From positions 62,001-126,000 of the forward strand of contig WGMT01000004.1 in NCBI GenBank assembly GCA_016124945.1: 64,000 bases of DNA, in the 5' to 3' direction. Below are positions 26,510 through 34,843 of the stretch, piece after piece. The notes below the pieces were generated by a model that saw nothing but the letters and a program-made list of their open reading frames with translations, did no database searches and had not been told where the DNA came from. Every line of letters starts with the position of its first letter. The first letter of the stretch is position 1. A program made the position numbers and the translations under genes. The stretch comes from a bacterium (GTDB lineage: Bacteria; Chloroflexota; Anaerolineae; Caldilineales; Caldilineaceae).

Positions 26510-27763
26510 TTATCCTGCTAACGTTAAGATCGTGTGCAAAAGAACATTTGCCCCAGCCACCAGGTCATCCGGATCGGTGTGTTCGTCGGGGCAGTGGCTG
26601 CGCCCATTGTGCGAAGGGACAAACAACATCGCCGCCGGCGTCACATTGGCCAGCAGCATCGCATCGTGTCCTGCGCCGGAGGGCAGATCGAGCGTCGGGT
26701 AGCCGCAGCGCTCCGCCGCCGCCCGAATTGCGCCCTGGATGTCGCCGTCCATGGGCGTGGGGACCGTCTCGGAACCCACCCGACGTGTTGAGGTGGTGCG
26801 GGTGTGTAGCGTCACCTCATTGCGCAGGTGCTCCAGCCGGGCTTCGATCTGGTCCAATTCCTTGGCTGTGGCGGCGCGGAATTCGATCTCGACCATCGTC
26901 TTGTTGGGGACGACGTTGGAGACGCCCGGTGACACGATCACATTGCCACAGGTGACCACCGCGTCGGGGAAATCACCGGCGACGATCTCTTGTGCGCGGA
27001 CGATGAAGCGGGCCGCGGACACCAGCGCGTCTGAGCGCATGGGCAGCGGCGTTGTCCCCGCGTGATCGGGCCGCCCGTGAAATGTGACCTCCCACGACCG
27101 TCGCCCAAAAATCGCGCTGACCACGCCGATGGGGACGTGTGCTTCTTCCAGCCGCGGCCCTTGCTCAATGTGGAGCTCCACATAGCCCGCCAGCGAGGAC
27201 GGAGCGCGCCGCAACGAGCGGATTGCGTCCAACGTCAACCCGCCGGGGACAATTTCGCGCATGAGCGCCAGGTCCGCGGAATGAGCGGCGGCGTTGCGTA
27301 GGAAGGTCTCGATGTGTGCGTCGCTGAGTTGACCGGTCAACGCGCCGCTGCCGAAGAAGTGACCGAAGCGTCCTTCCTCGTCGGTGAAGTCGATTACTTC
27401 GACGTTGCAAACCAGCGGAATGTTCTGTTCCTTGAGTGTACGCAGCACTTCCAGCCCGGCCAGTACACCGAACGCGCCGTCATACGCGCCGCCGTGGGGC
27501 ACCGTGTCCAGGTGCGAGCCGATGAGCACAGTTTGCGCGCTGGGATCGCCGCAATCGAGCCGCGCCGACAGATTGGCGGCAGCGTCGAGCGTCACCGTCA
27601 GGCCAGAGTCCTGGGCCTCGTAGCGGAAATAGTCCCGCGCTGCCCTGTCCGCCGCCGAGAAGGGATAGCGGTTCCGTCCGCCGCCTGCTGCGTCGGGCAG
27701 CAGCCCGATCTGTCCCATCTCTTCGAGGGTGCGCAGGAAGCGCGCTTGGTTGATCTCGAACAT
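26510..27763 (-). CDS. M20-family amidohydrolase (N-carbamoyl-L-amino-acid hydrolase / allantoate amidohydrolase type)
   Basis: A 417-residue metallo-hydrolase. Metal ligands of the carbamoylase group are seen: H in LIGSHLDTVPHGGAYDGAFG, D in the same block, E in DFTDEEGRFGHFFGSGALTG, H in YVELHIEQGP, and the late H in RSHCPDEHTDPDDL. FGRRSWEVTFHGRPDHAGTT marks the dimerisation lid. It would hydrolyse an N-carbamoyl amino acid or ureido compound. ATG 27763 is used because GGAGA lies ten bases upstream; ATG 27778 is possible. It follows the D-cysteine desulfhydrase-like gene, with a palindromic repeat between them, and precedes the TauE-type permease. Confidence 0.88.
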   Translation of the reverse strand: MFEINQARFLRTLEEMGQIGLLPDAAGGGRNRYPFSAADRAARDYFRYEAQDSGLTVTLDAAANLSARLDCGDPSAQTVLIGSHLDTVPHGGAYDGAFGVLAGLEVLRTLKEQNIPLVCNVEVIDFTDEEGRFGHFFGSGALTGQLSDAHIETFLRNAAAHSADLALMREIVPGGLTLDAIRSLRRAPSSLAGYVELHIEQGPRLEEAHVPIGVVSAIFGRRSWEVTFHGRPDHAGTTPLPMRSDALVSAARFIVRAQEIVAGDFPDAVVTCGNVIVSPGVSNVVPNKTMVEIEFRAATAKELDQIEARLEHLRNEVTLHTRTTSTRRVGSETVPTPMDGDIQGAIRAAAERCGYPTLDLPSGAGHDAMLLANVTPAAMLFVPSHNGRSHCPDEHTDPDDLVAGANVLLHTILTLAG

Positions 27764-27803
27764 GGTTGTGTTCTCCATGCGGTGATGCCAACTAAAAGCC
27801 ATT

Positions 27804-27919
27804 CGATAGAACGCGGATTGAGCGGATTGGGCGGATTAAAACGGATTTCTCTGGAAGAATCCGCTTGGATCTGCCCAATCCGCTCAATCCGCGTTCTATT
27901 CCGCCGCGTTCTATTCCGC
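27804..27919. repeat. Palindromic element of 9-base GCGGATT units, copy 2
   Basis: The left arm at 27804-27848 has the units AACGCGGATT, GAGCGGATT, GGGCGGATT and AAAACGGATTT. The right arm at 27858-27905 reverses them (AATCCGCT...CAATCCGCGTTCTATT). GCGTTCTATTCCGCC is then repeated once more up to 27920. The element abuts the stop codon of the desulfhydrase-like gene. It shares the outer GATAGAACGCGGAT with the copy at 16379. Confidence 0.92.
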
Positions 27920-28969
27920 CTACAGACCCAATCCATTCACAATCTCTTCAGTATACCCGAAGATCGCCGGCGCGCCACCTGTGTGTAAAAAGAGGACCGG
28001 TTCGTTGGGATCGAGCAACCCACGGCGGATCTGATCGAAGAGCGCGGAGACGGCCTTGCCGGTGTAGACCGGATCGAGCAGGATGCCCTCGGTGCGGGCG
28101 ACAAGGCCGATGGCGTCTAGCCCCGCCTGGGTGGGGACGCCGTAGCGCTCGCCCACGTAAGAAGCGTCGTTGTCGAACTCGTCCACGCTGAAGTTGACAT
28201 CGAGATCGAGGCGTTCGGCGGCCTGGTTGGCCATACGCGCCATCTCGATCATGCGGTTGGGCATGTCGTCGCCGTCGAAAGGACAGATCCCCTTGACGTG
28301 GATCTTGCTACCCGACGCCTTCATCCCCAGCACGAGACCGGCCTGCGTTGTGTCCAGCGCGGCGGCGTAGAGGAAGCGGGGGGCGATCCCCAGTTCGCGA
28401 CATTGGCGCACGATCTCCAGCGCGCTTTCGGCGTAGGAGATGGCGTCGAGATCCACCACATCGGCCTGCCGCGGCCAGTAGACATTGCGGCCCTGGCTGC
28501 GTAGTTCCTCGATCTTGGCGCGGATGATGGCCTGCTGCTTGGTGCGGTCGTTGTCGGGCAGCGTCGTGACGTGCGCGCCCAGCAACCGCTGCACCAGGTT
28601 GTTGCCGCTGATGTGATCCCGGTCGAATTCACGTTCCGGGCGCAGGATCAGGTGCAGTTCCAGTCCTAGCTTTGCGCAGGCCCCTGCGATCTGGCGGCAG
28701 TAGTTCGACTGCACCGCCGCGCCCGTCACCACCGTGTCGGCGCCCGCGGCCAGAGCGTCGGCCATGCTGAACTCCAGCATGCGCGTCTTGTTGCCGCCGA
28801 AGGCCAGCCCGGTGAGGTCATCGCGCTTGATGTAAATCGGCGGACCGCCCAACGCCGCGCTCAGGCGTGGCAGCGCCTCGATGGGCGTGTTCATGTACCC
28901 CAGCTTTACCCGCGGCAGATGGGCGATGGCGGCGGCAAGGCGATCTTCTTGGTTGATGACGGCGGTCAT
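27920..28969 (-). CDS. PLP-dependent D-cysteine desulfhydrase / ACC deaminase-like enzyme
   Basis: A 349-residue fold-type II PLP enzyme. The lysine that binds PLP is in DLTGLAFGGNKTRMLEFSMA; QSNYCRQIAGACAKLGLELH follows, and the phosphate-binding and C-terminal part has PVYTGKAVSALFDQI and LFLHTGGAPAIFGY. This pattern is shared by D-cysteine desulfhydrase (DcyD) and 1-aminocyclopropane-1-carboxylate deaminase; sequence alone favours the desulfhydrase group, which releases sulfide, ammonia and pyruvate. ATG 28969 has CAAGGAG; the ten upstream codons are not needed. Confidence 0.85.
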   Translation of the reverse strand: MTAVINQEDRLAAAIAHLPRVKLGYMNTPIEALPRLSAALGGPPIYIKRDDLTGLAFGGNKTRMLEFSMADALAAGADTVVTGAAVQSNYCRQIAGACAKLGLELHLILRPEREFDRDHISGNNLVQRLLGAHVTTLPDNDRTKQQAIIRAKIEELRSQGRNVYWPRQADVVDLDAISYAESALEIVRQCRELGIAPRFLYAAALDTTQAGLVLGMKASGSKIHVKGICPFDGDDMPNRMIEMARMANQAAERLDLDVNFSVDEFDNDASYVGERYGVPTQAGLDAIGLVARTEGILLDPVYTGKAVSALFDQIRRGLLDPNEPVLFLHTGGAPAIFGYTEEIVNGLGL

Positions 28970-29011
28970 AAGGTGGTCTCCTTGATTTTGAGTTGACAAT
29001 CTTCAATTCCC

Positions 29012-29124
29012 CAGTAGTTCACGATTCTCTGCGAAACAGCGGAGAGAGCATCCTCAGATGCGGCTTTTTCCGGTCTACCCGGCATCTGAGGATGCCTACT
29101 CCGCGTCAAAATCGTGAACTACTG
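29012..29124. repeat. Nested inverted repeat around TAGTTCACGAT and CATCCTCAGATGC
   Basis: Outer arms CAGTAGTTCACGAT (29012-29025) and ATCGTGAACTACTG (29111-29124) are perfect. Inner arms GCATCCTCAGATGC (29048-29061) and GCATCTGAGGATGC (29082-29095) are also perfect. The right outer arm supplies the stop codon of the nucleotidyltransferase gene. Confidence 0.92.
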
Positions 29125-29955
29125 CTCCTGTTGTATCAGATGCTCCCAAAACGTCAACGCTTGCTGCTCCATTTCCGTTGTCACGATCTTGGCATCGGGC
29201 ATGATGACGGTATCGCCTTCTGTCCACAGATCACCAACTGGTTCCAGTGTACGCACGGCAAGTTGCTGATACATCTGAAACTTCTGCGTTCGATCCTGTT
29301 CGTTCATAAACCGTTGAAACAGGATGAGATAGTCTGGATCGTGCTCGTTCAGGTAGCGGATGGCCCACTTGTCGCCATCCCAACGCAGGCTGCGAGCGCG
29401 GAAGTAGTTGAAGAAGAGATCGGCGGGCGCATAGAGCGCCATGCGCAGATCGAGCGTCTGCCAATAGAGCGGATCCTCGGACGCAAATAGCCGCCGCGCC
29501 ACCGCAAGGTTGTAGTTGACGCCGTTCCATGCGTGAAAAGCGTCGTCGGCAGTATCGTCCTGAATCCATGTACCGCTATGCGCCTTTGTCTGCGCTTGTT
29601 GTAACAGACCGTTGCGGTCAAAAAGGATCTTGCCAACTTCCAACCACCCTACGAGACGCCCTACCCAATTGGCAAAGGCGAGCGGTTCTGTTGCCGCCAA
29701 GAATTGTTCCAATTGCGCCGTTGTGTGAAAGACCAGATCGGTGAATCGCCCCTCGATGGAGGTGACGCCCACATGCAGCGGCACCGGCGCCTGTCTGAGG
29801 ACGATCACCAGATCATAGTCACTGGCGGGCGTCAGCGCGTCTTTGATGGCGGAGCCGACCAAGATGACTCCTTCGACAGCTTCTTTTTGTGACAAATGGT
29901 CTGTCACCTCAGCCAGCGTCAGTTCGTGGGTCGACGAGGAACGTTTCTGCGGCAT
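29119..29955 (-). CDS. Nucleotidyltransferase-domain protein (KNTase-like)
   Basis: A 278-residue protein with an N-terminal minimal nucleotidyltransferase motif, VILVGSAIKDALTPASDYDL, that is GS...DxD, followed by VIVLRQAP. The remaining two thirds are helical, with FAWAT-like aromatic helices (WVGRLVGWLEVGKILFDRNG, FHAWNGVNYNLAVARRLF) as in the substrate-binding part of aminoglycoside or kanamycin nucleotidyltransferases. The substrate is unknown. It stands alone between the repeat and the ABC exporter gene. Confidence 0.7.
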   Translation of the reverse strand: MPQKRSSSTHELTLAEVTDHLSQKEAVEGVILVGSAIKDALTPASDYDLVIVLRQAPVPLHVGVTSIEGRFTDLVFHTTAQLEQFLAATEPLAFANWVGRLVGWLEVGKILFDRNGLLQQAQTKAHSGTWIQDDTADDAFHAWNGVNYNLAVARRLFASEDPLYWQTLDLRMALYAPADLFFNYFRARSLRWDGDKWAIRYLNEHDPDYLILFQRFMNEQDRTQKFQMYQQLAVRTLEPVGDLWTEGDTVIMPDAKIVTTEMEQQALTFWEHLIQQEQ

Positions 29956-30015
29956 GGAATCTACCTACCAATGCAAAATTAACGTGCTCAACACGACAAT
30001 CGCAAATCGTAAATT

Positions 30016-31800
30016 CTACGCCGTCAGCGTCTCTTCTTCCAACCCAATCTCCCAATGCTGCGCTAGACTCTGCGCCTGGACCATGCGGGCGTAGCGTCCG
30101 TTTTGGGCAACGAGTTGGTCGTGGCTACCGGCTTCGCTGATGCGACCGTCTTCGAGGACGAGGATGGTGTCGGCGTGGCGGATCGTGGAGAGCCGGTGGG
30201 CGATGACGAGGGTGGTGCGGTTCTGCGTCAGCCGGTTGAGCGCCTGCTGGATCTGCCACTCGGTCTCGGTGTCCACGGCAGAGGTGGCTTCATCGAGCAC
30301 GAGGATGGGCGCGTCCTTGAGCAGGGCGCGGGCGATGCTCAACCGCTGCTTCTGCCCACCAGAAAGGCGCACGCCCCGTTCGCCGATCAGCGTATCGTAT
30401 CCTTGCGGCAGTTGCACAATGAACTCGTGGGCGTTGGCGGCGTCCGCGGCGGCGAACATGGCTTCGTCACTAGCGCCGGGGTTGCCGAAGAGGATGTTCT
30501 GGCGCACCGTGCCGTGGAAGAGGAAGACATCCTGCATCACCATCGCCACGTTGCGGCGGATGAAATCGAGATCGAGCGTGCGCAGATCGTGTCCATCCAG
30601 GCGGATGCTGCCCCGCTGCGGCTCGTAAAAGCGGGGGACGAGCTTGCTGATCGTGCTCTTCCCCGCGCCGGTGGGGCCGACCAGCGCCACCATCTGGCCC
30701 TCGCCGATCTCGAAGTTGATCCCCTCCAGCACAGGACCATCGTCGTTGTAGGCGAAAGAGACGTCGTCGAACTGGAGTGTCCACCGCGGCGATTTGGGCG
30801 TGATGGCGTTGGCCGGGCTGACGATTTCGGGTTCTTCGTCCAACAACTCGTTGACCCGATCCAAACTGGCGACAGCCTTTTGCAGCGTGTCGCCGATGTC
30901 GGCCAGTCGCAAAATGGGCTGGTAGATGTGCCCCAAATAGACGATGAAGACGAAGAGATCGGCCACGCTCATGCCACCGCTCAGGGCGTAGCTACCGCCG
31001 AACCAGATGGCCAGCAACGAACCAATGCCGCCGGTGATCTCGATGATCCCCGCGGGGAGGAGCGAAATACGGTTGGCCTGTGTGATGTTGTCACGGTAGG
31101 CGAAGGCGTGGTTGCGAATCAACCCGGCCTGCGCCGCTTCCTGGCCGAACGACTTGATCTCGCTCATGCCGGAGAGGTTGTCCTGGAATTGGGCCACGAG
31201 CTTGCCGATCTCCCCGCGCACGTTGCGCCACGTGGAGCGGATCTGGCGCATGAAACGGTAGACGAAGAAGCCGGCAATCGGCAGCGGCGCCAGGACCAAC
31301 AACGCCAGCGACGTGTTGATCGTCATCAGCACGATTAGCATCGTCACCGGCACGATGAGGGCCAGCACCATTTCGGGCACGCCGTGGGCGAGGAAGTCTT
31401 CCAGCGTCTCAATGTCGTTAACGGCGCGGGCACTCATTTCTCCTGTGCGCTGCCGGTTGTGGAAGCGATGCGACAGCCGTTGCAGGTGGCTGTAGGTGCG
31501 CACCATCAGGTCGGCCATCACGGCGTAGGCGACAATGTGCGAAAACTGGCCGTAGGCATAGCGCGCCGTTCCTCGCGCCAGGTAGACCACGCCCAGCATG
31601 CCGGTGATGGTCAACAGCGCCGCGGACGAGCCGCCGCCCTCGGTGATCCAGGCAATGAGTTGACGGATCAAGAGCGGCGGGATCAACGTCGTCGCCGCGA
31701 AGACGAGTCCACTCAGCACCGACGCCCCCATCAAAAGACGCCGGCCTGCCAGCAACCGCCACAGGCCGACGAAGAAATTTTCTTTAGGTTTGTTGTTCAT
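30016..31800 (-). CDS. ABC exporter, fused permease and ATPase
   Basis: A 594-residue type IV ABC transporter half. Six hydrophobic helices occupy residues 15-310, and the ATPase lies at about 345-580 with Walker [21 protein letters not shown], a Q-loop ([20 protein letters not shown]), signature [19 protein letters not shown], Walker [17 protein letters not shown] and H-loop [10 protein letters not shown]. It probably works as a homodimer exporting lipid, drug or peptide; the substrate cannot be told. The short gene for a DUF5647-like protein lies 15 bases upstream on the same strand, so they may be cotranscribed. Confidence 0.93.
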   Translation of the reverse strand: MNNKPKENFFVGLWRLLAGRRLLMGASVLSGLVFAATTLIPPLLIRQLIAWITEGGGSSAALLTITGMLGVVYLARGTARYAYGQFSHIVAYAVMADLMVRTYSHLQRLSHRFHNRQRTGEMSARAVNDIETLEDFLAHGVPEMVLALIVPVTMLIVLMTINTSLALLVLAPLPIAGFFVYRFMRQIRSTWRNVRGEIGKLVAQFQDNLSGMSEIKSFGQEAAQAGLIRNHAFAYRDNITQANRISLLPAGIIEITGGIGSLLAIWFGGSYALSGGMSVADLFVFIVYLGHIYQPILRLADIGDTLQKAVASLDRVNELLDEEPEIVSPANAITPKSPRWTLQFDDVSFAYNDDGPVLEGINFEIGEGQMVALVGPTGAGKSTISKLVPRFYEPQRGSIRLDGHDLRTLDLDFIRRNVAMVMQDVFLFHGTVRQNILFGNPGASDEAMFAAADAANAHEFIVQLPQGYDTLIGERGVRLSGGQKQRLSIARALLKDAPILVLDEATSAVDTETEWQIQQALNRLTQNRTTLVIAHRLSTIRHADTILVLEDGRISEAGSHDQLVAQNGRYARMVQAQSLAQHWEIGLEEETLTA

Positions 31801-31815
31801 GCCATTTCCTGGAGG

Positions 31816-32091
31816 TTATGCCGCCAGAGGAACGTAAAACTCCGGCTTGTTTTGTTCGAGCAGAGGACGTCGACTGGAGGCAAAGCGCACAAAAACCACC
31901 GGATCGCCGTCGCCGCCTGCGTCGTGCAGCAGTTGAAGGCTGTACTGCACGAGATCAGGATCGTCCTCGGGAAGGAGGATCAACTCGAATTGTGCAGGCA
32001 ATTGTTCCAAAACCGCGGGGTTTTGGAGGAAGTAACGGGTGATCTCGCCGGTGAGTTGAATGTTGCGGTCGACAATTGTGGAATTGCTCAT
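31816..32091 (-). CDS. Small conserved protein, DUF5647-like
   Basis: A 91-residue acidic protein reading MSNSTIVDRNIQLTGEITRY, then FLQNPAVLEQLPAQFELILL, PEDDPDLVQYSLQLL and VVFVRFASSRRPLLEQNKPE. The block 'FARYLL.NP...LP....VVFLPEDDP.L' is that of the DUF5647 family, for which no function is established. ATG 32091 is chosen because it overlaps the stop of the upstream gene as ATGA, giving translational coupling; an ATG five codons earlier lies inside that gene. Confidence 0.7.
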   Translation of the reverse strand: MSNSTIVDRNIQLTGEITRYFLQNPAVLEQLPAQFELILLPEDDPDLVQYSLQLLHDAGGDGDPVVFVRFASSRRPLLEQNKPEFYVPLAA

Positions 32092-32360
32092 CGATTGGTC
32101 TGCCATCTTTCGTACCTCTGCCGATACCGTCGCCAGTGACGCGATAGATCTTCTATCGCAAACGTGAGTGCTTCATCGAAGTTTCGAAGATCAAGCGCCT
32201 CTTTGATTGCGTCACGATGTGGGTGCATTGTATCACGATGTGCAAACCCATGCGCGCTGTCATAGCGAACAACCGGAAGCCACTCCGTTGTCCAACGGCA
32301 TTCGAGCTGCACGGTAAAATGGACAACCATCCCTTGTTCAACAACGAACCGCACACGCAA
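32088..32360 (-). CDS. Small conserved hypothetical protein coupled to the DUF5647-like gene
   Basis: A 90-residue protein read here from TTG 32360; the frame is open 14 codons further and includes YRRSLDAHNRLRVRF, which looks like part of the real N-terminus, so the start is uncertain and no ATG is available. Core: VVHFTVQLECRWTTEWLPVV, then RYDSAHGFAHRDTMHPHRDA, where YDsAHGfaHrD is a strikingly conserved-looking block with two histidines and an aspartate. The C-terminus is basic (RHWRRYRQRYERWQ). I recognise the pattern as a small protein that recurs next to DUF5647 genes (DUF7718-like), but no function is known. Confidence 0.6.
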   Translation of the reverse strand: MRVRFVVEQGMVVHFTVQLECRWTTEWLPVVRYDSAHGFAHRDTMHPHRDAIKEALDLRNFDEALTFAIEDLSRHWRRYRQRYERWQTNR

Positions 32361-32406
32361 ACGATTGTGCGCATCCAGCGATCGACGATACTCTGTTTCT
32401 CACATA

Positions 32407-33384
32407 TCACCTTACTTTCAAGACGATCTTCCCGATATTCTCATACGCGCGCATGGCGTCATGCGCGGCCTGCGCCTCTTGCACAGGATAGACGCTGCCG
32501 ATGATCGGTTTCATCGAGCCGTCCTCAAAGTGGGACCAGAACTGCGCACGGAAGCGCCGCACGATCTCGTTCTTTTCGGCCACAGGACGCGCCCGCAGCA
32601 CCGACCCGATGAGACGGGCGCGCTTGCCCATGAGTTGGCCGATGTTGATCTCGGCCACAGAGCCGCCCAACGTGGCGATGAAGACGAGCCGTCCTTTGAT
32701 CTTGAGCAGGCTGATGTTGCGCGCCAGATAGGACGCACCCACCATGTCGAGGATCACGTCTACGCCGGCGCCGTCGGTGAAATCCTGGGTGGCGGCGACG
32801 AAATCGTCCTCGTTGTAGTTGACGGCCAGATCCGCGCCCAGATCGCGACAGACCTGCACCTTGTCGGGCTTGCCCGCCGTGGCGATGACCGTCGCACCCG
32901 CCGCCTTCACCAGTTGGATCGCCGCCGTGCCGACACCGCTGGCTCCACCGTGGATCAACACCGTCTCGCCCGGTTGAAAGCCGGCTTCCATGAAAATGTT
33001 GAGGAAGGCGGTGAGGTAGACTTCAGGCATGGCTGCCGCCGTCTCAAAATCCCACCCGGCGGGGATCGGCATCAGCATCGCCGCGGGGACGGCCACCTTC
33101 TCGGCGTACCCGCCGCCCGCCAGCAGCGCGCAGACCTTGTCCCCGCGCTGCCAGTTGGTCACGTCCGCGCCCACTTCGGCGACGATGCCGGCCATGTCCA
33201 GCCCCAGGATCGGCGACGCGCCGGGCGGCGGCGGATAATTCCCCGCGGCCTGCGCCAGGTCCGCCCGATTCAGCGCCGTGGCGTGCACGTCTACGAGCAC
33301 TTCGTCCGCCTGGATTGTGGGATCGTCGGTTTCTGCCCAGATAAGGCGGGGTGTTTGCTCTTGGGAGATTTGAATGGCTTTCAA
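32407..33384 (-). CDS. NAD(P)H:quinone oxidoreductase, zinc-free MDR (PIG3-like)
   Basis: A 325-residue medium-chain dehydrogenase/reductase. The substrate part has ATALNRADLAQAAGNYPPPP and GLDMAGIVAEVG, and the nucleotide-binding motif is VLIHGGASGVGTAAIQLVKA. It lacks the zinc-binding cysteines, as in the quinone oxidoreductase and PIG3 branch. TTG 33384 is taken as start because AAAGGA precedes it and the length then matches the family; the longer frame upstream is not supported. It reduces quinones or enals with NADPH. It is monocistronic. Confidence 0.88.
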   Translation of the reverse strand: MKAIQISQEQTPRLIWAETDDPTIQADEVLVDVHATALNRADLAQAAGNYPPPPGASPILGLDMAGIVAEVGADVTNWQRGDKVCALLAGGGYAEKVAVPAAMLMPIPAGWDFETAAAMPEVYLTAFLNIFMEAGFQPGETVLIHGGASGVGTAAIQLVKAAGATVIATAGKPDKVQVCRDLGADLAVNYNEDDFVAATQDFTDGAGVDVILDMVGASYLARNISLLKIKGRLVFIATLGGSVAEINIGQLMGKRARLIGSVLRARPVAEKNEIVRRFRAQFWSHFEDGSMKPIIGSVYPVQEAQAAHDAMRAYENIGKIVLKVR

Positions 33385-33457
33385 TGGATTTTTCCTTTGC
33401 AGATGAAAAGGTGCGGGGGTGATTCTGTGAATGAGCGCGTTGAGCATGCTCGTCACG

Positions 33458-33593
33458 CTGGTAGCGTGACCTACGACATACGTGAGTCGTCTCGTTTGTC
33501 GTAGCTGCGGTTACCAACCGCAGGACTGGTAGCGTGACCTACGACATACGTGAGTCGTCTCGTTTGTCGTAGCTGCGGTTACCAACCGCAGGA
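33458..33593. repeat. Two exact tandem copies of a 68-base unit
   Basis: Units at 33458-33525 and 33526-33593 are identical. Each contains two hairpins: CTACGACA with TGTCGTAG, and TGCGGTT with AACCGCA around ACC. It lies upstream of the quinone oxidoreductase, in a gap of almost 300 bases with no gene. Only two copies are present, without spacers of CRISPR type. Confidence 0.95.
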
Positions 33594-33680
33594 CGTTGGA
33601 TTCGAGATCACTTCCTCACAACGAGGGTGCGTACTCTTCGAGTCCCCCCCCCAATCTCCCAATCACTTACTCGCCCAATC

Positions 33681-34088
33681 TCATTCTCGCTTCAACAGCC
33701 CTCGCTGCCGATAAACCACCGCCGCCTCTTCCACAAACGCCGCGTTGACGGGCGCTTTGTATTCCTCGCGTAGGGTGCGGGCAAGGGATTGCAGTTCCTC
33801 GAAACTACACCGGTGAGGACGAAGCTGATTGTACATCGCCAGCAATGTCTCGTTGGGGACGGCGGTCAGCTCGGCGGCGCGTTCCAGGTTGGCGGCCAGG
33901 TCGGGGTAGCCACCCTGTCGCGCCAGTTCGGCCTGTCGGCGCAGCGTCCCCGCGTCGATGCGCAGATCGTCCGCCGTCAACTCGCCAGAGACGGCCGCGT
34001 CCAGAGAGATTTCACCGAATGGACGTCCACTGGCGGCGCGCAGGGATTCGGCGGCGTTTTCACCAAGGGGGTAAGTCGAATCACTCAT
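33681..34088 (-). CDS. pduE: Diol/glycerol dehydratase small subunit
   Basis: A 135-residue protein matching the small subunit of B12-dependent diol dehydratase: STYPLGENAAESLRAASGRP, then ISLDAAVSGELTADDLRIDA, GTLRRQAELARQGGYPDLAA, NLERAAELTAVPNETLLAMY, NQLRPHR and EAAVVYRQRGLLKRE. It completes the alpha2-beta2-gamma2 enzyme with the fused large/medium subunit encoded at 34844-37087. ATG 34088 starts inside the end of the hepT gene (eight-base overlap); the earlier ATGs lie in that gene and encode a lysine-rich head foreign to the family. The small subunit is therefore translated behind the toxin-antitoxin pair. Confidence 0.92.
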   Translation of the reverse strand: MSDSTYPLGENAAESLRAASGRPFGEISLDAAVSGELTADDLRIDAGTLRRQAELARQGGYPDLAANLERAAELTAVPNETLLAMYNQLRPHRCSFEELQSLARTLREEYKAPVNAAFVEEAAVVYRQRGLLKRE

Positions 34089-34464
34089 CGGATGATTCTG
34101 TACCTTTCTTTTCTTTCTGCTCTTCTTCGGAAACTGCATTTTCAATCAGCGGAAGAAGGTCTGGAATCATTTTCGTCGCTGTTTCCCATGCAATGTTGGC
34201 ATCAATGCCGAAATAACCATGAATCAGATGATCTCGCATACCTGCCATTTGCTTCCAAGGCACGTCAGGATGGCGCTCTCGGATCTCGCTTGGAACTTGC
34301 TTCGCCGCTTCACCGATGACCTCCAATGCTCTCACGACAGCAAAATACGTCTTGATATCAGTGCTAAACAGGTCAAGAGTCATACCAGTGACGAAGTCTT
34401 GAATGTGGATCATCATTTGCTCGATATCACGCAGAAATTGAATCGTATCGCGTGGCGAAGTCAT
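34081..34464 (-). CDS. hepT: HepT-type toxin (DUF86 HEPN ribonuclease)
   Basis: A 127-residue HEPN protein of the DUF86/HepT family, starting MTSPRDTIQFLRDIEQMM, with the helical core SEIRERHPDVPWKQMAGMRD and the catalytic RX4-6HXY motif RDHLIHGYF (residues about 88-97). HepT is an RNase or tRNA-targeting toxin that its MntA partner silences by adding AMP to the tyrosine of this motif. It overlaps mntA by ATGA and pduE by eight bases. The charged tail SEEEQKEKKGTESSDE extends past the usual end and covers the pduE start. Confidence 0.9.
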   Translation of the reverse strand: MTSPRDTIQFLRDIEQMMIHIQDFVTGMTLDLFSTDIKTYFAVVRALEVIGEAAKQVPSEIRERHPDVPWKQMAGMRDHLIHGYFGIDANIAWETATKMIPDLLPLIENAVSEEEQKEKKGTESSDE

Positions 34465-34775
34465 AACGTGACGACCTCTTGAAGAATTCGAGCGCCAATT
34501 TGACCATGTAGCGATGGCTTTGTGACCAGATCCACTTTATGGCCAAGGATCGAACTTAGCTCTTCCTCTAAAGTCATGAACCCAAAAATGTCCGGAGATT
34601 GTACAAACTCCACCAGCAGATCCACATCGCTGCCGGTCCGTTGCTCCCCCCGCACATAGGACCCGAAGACGCCCAAGCTCTTGAGATGATAACGCCGCGT
34701 CAAATCAGGCAAATGCTCGCCCAAAATCGCCTTGATTTCGTCCAACGTCAGCACCTCGGCCACATCCTGCGCCAT
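34461..34775 (-). CDS. mntA: MntA-type antitoxin (minimal nucleotidyltransferase)
   Basis: A 104-residue minimal nucleotidyltransferase. The GSX10DXD motif is complete: GVFGSYVRGEQRTGSDVDLL, with the third acidic position in KVDLV. MntA adds AMP units to the HepT tyrosine and so blocks the toxin. ATG 34775 is preferred, with GGAGG six bases upstream. The stop overlaps the hepT start. The pair sits in the same orientation as the surrounding diol dehydratase genes, between the fused large/medium and the small subunit. Confidence 0.9.
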   Translation of the reverse strand: MAQDVAEVLTLDEIKAILGEHLPDLTRRYHLKSLGVFGSYVRGEQRTGSDVDLLVEFVQSPDIFGFMTLEEELSSILGHKVDLVTKPSLHGQIGARILQEVVTL

Positions 34776-34810
34776 CCTACACCTCCCCATCATCTCGTCA
34801 TCGCGCTGCC

Positions 34811-34842
34811 CTAACTGCTAACCGCCAACTGCTAACTGCTCC
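34811..34842. repeat. CTAACTG heptamer array
   Basis: CTAACTG, CTAACCG, CCAACTG, CTAACTG and CTCCGCT follow each other in a seven-base period. The array fills the gap between the diol dehydratase stop at 34844 and the mntA start region. Confidence 0.8.
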
Positions 34843-34843
34843 G

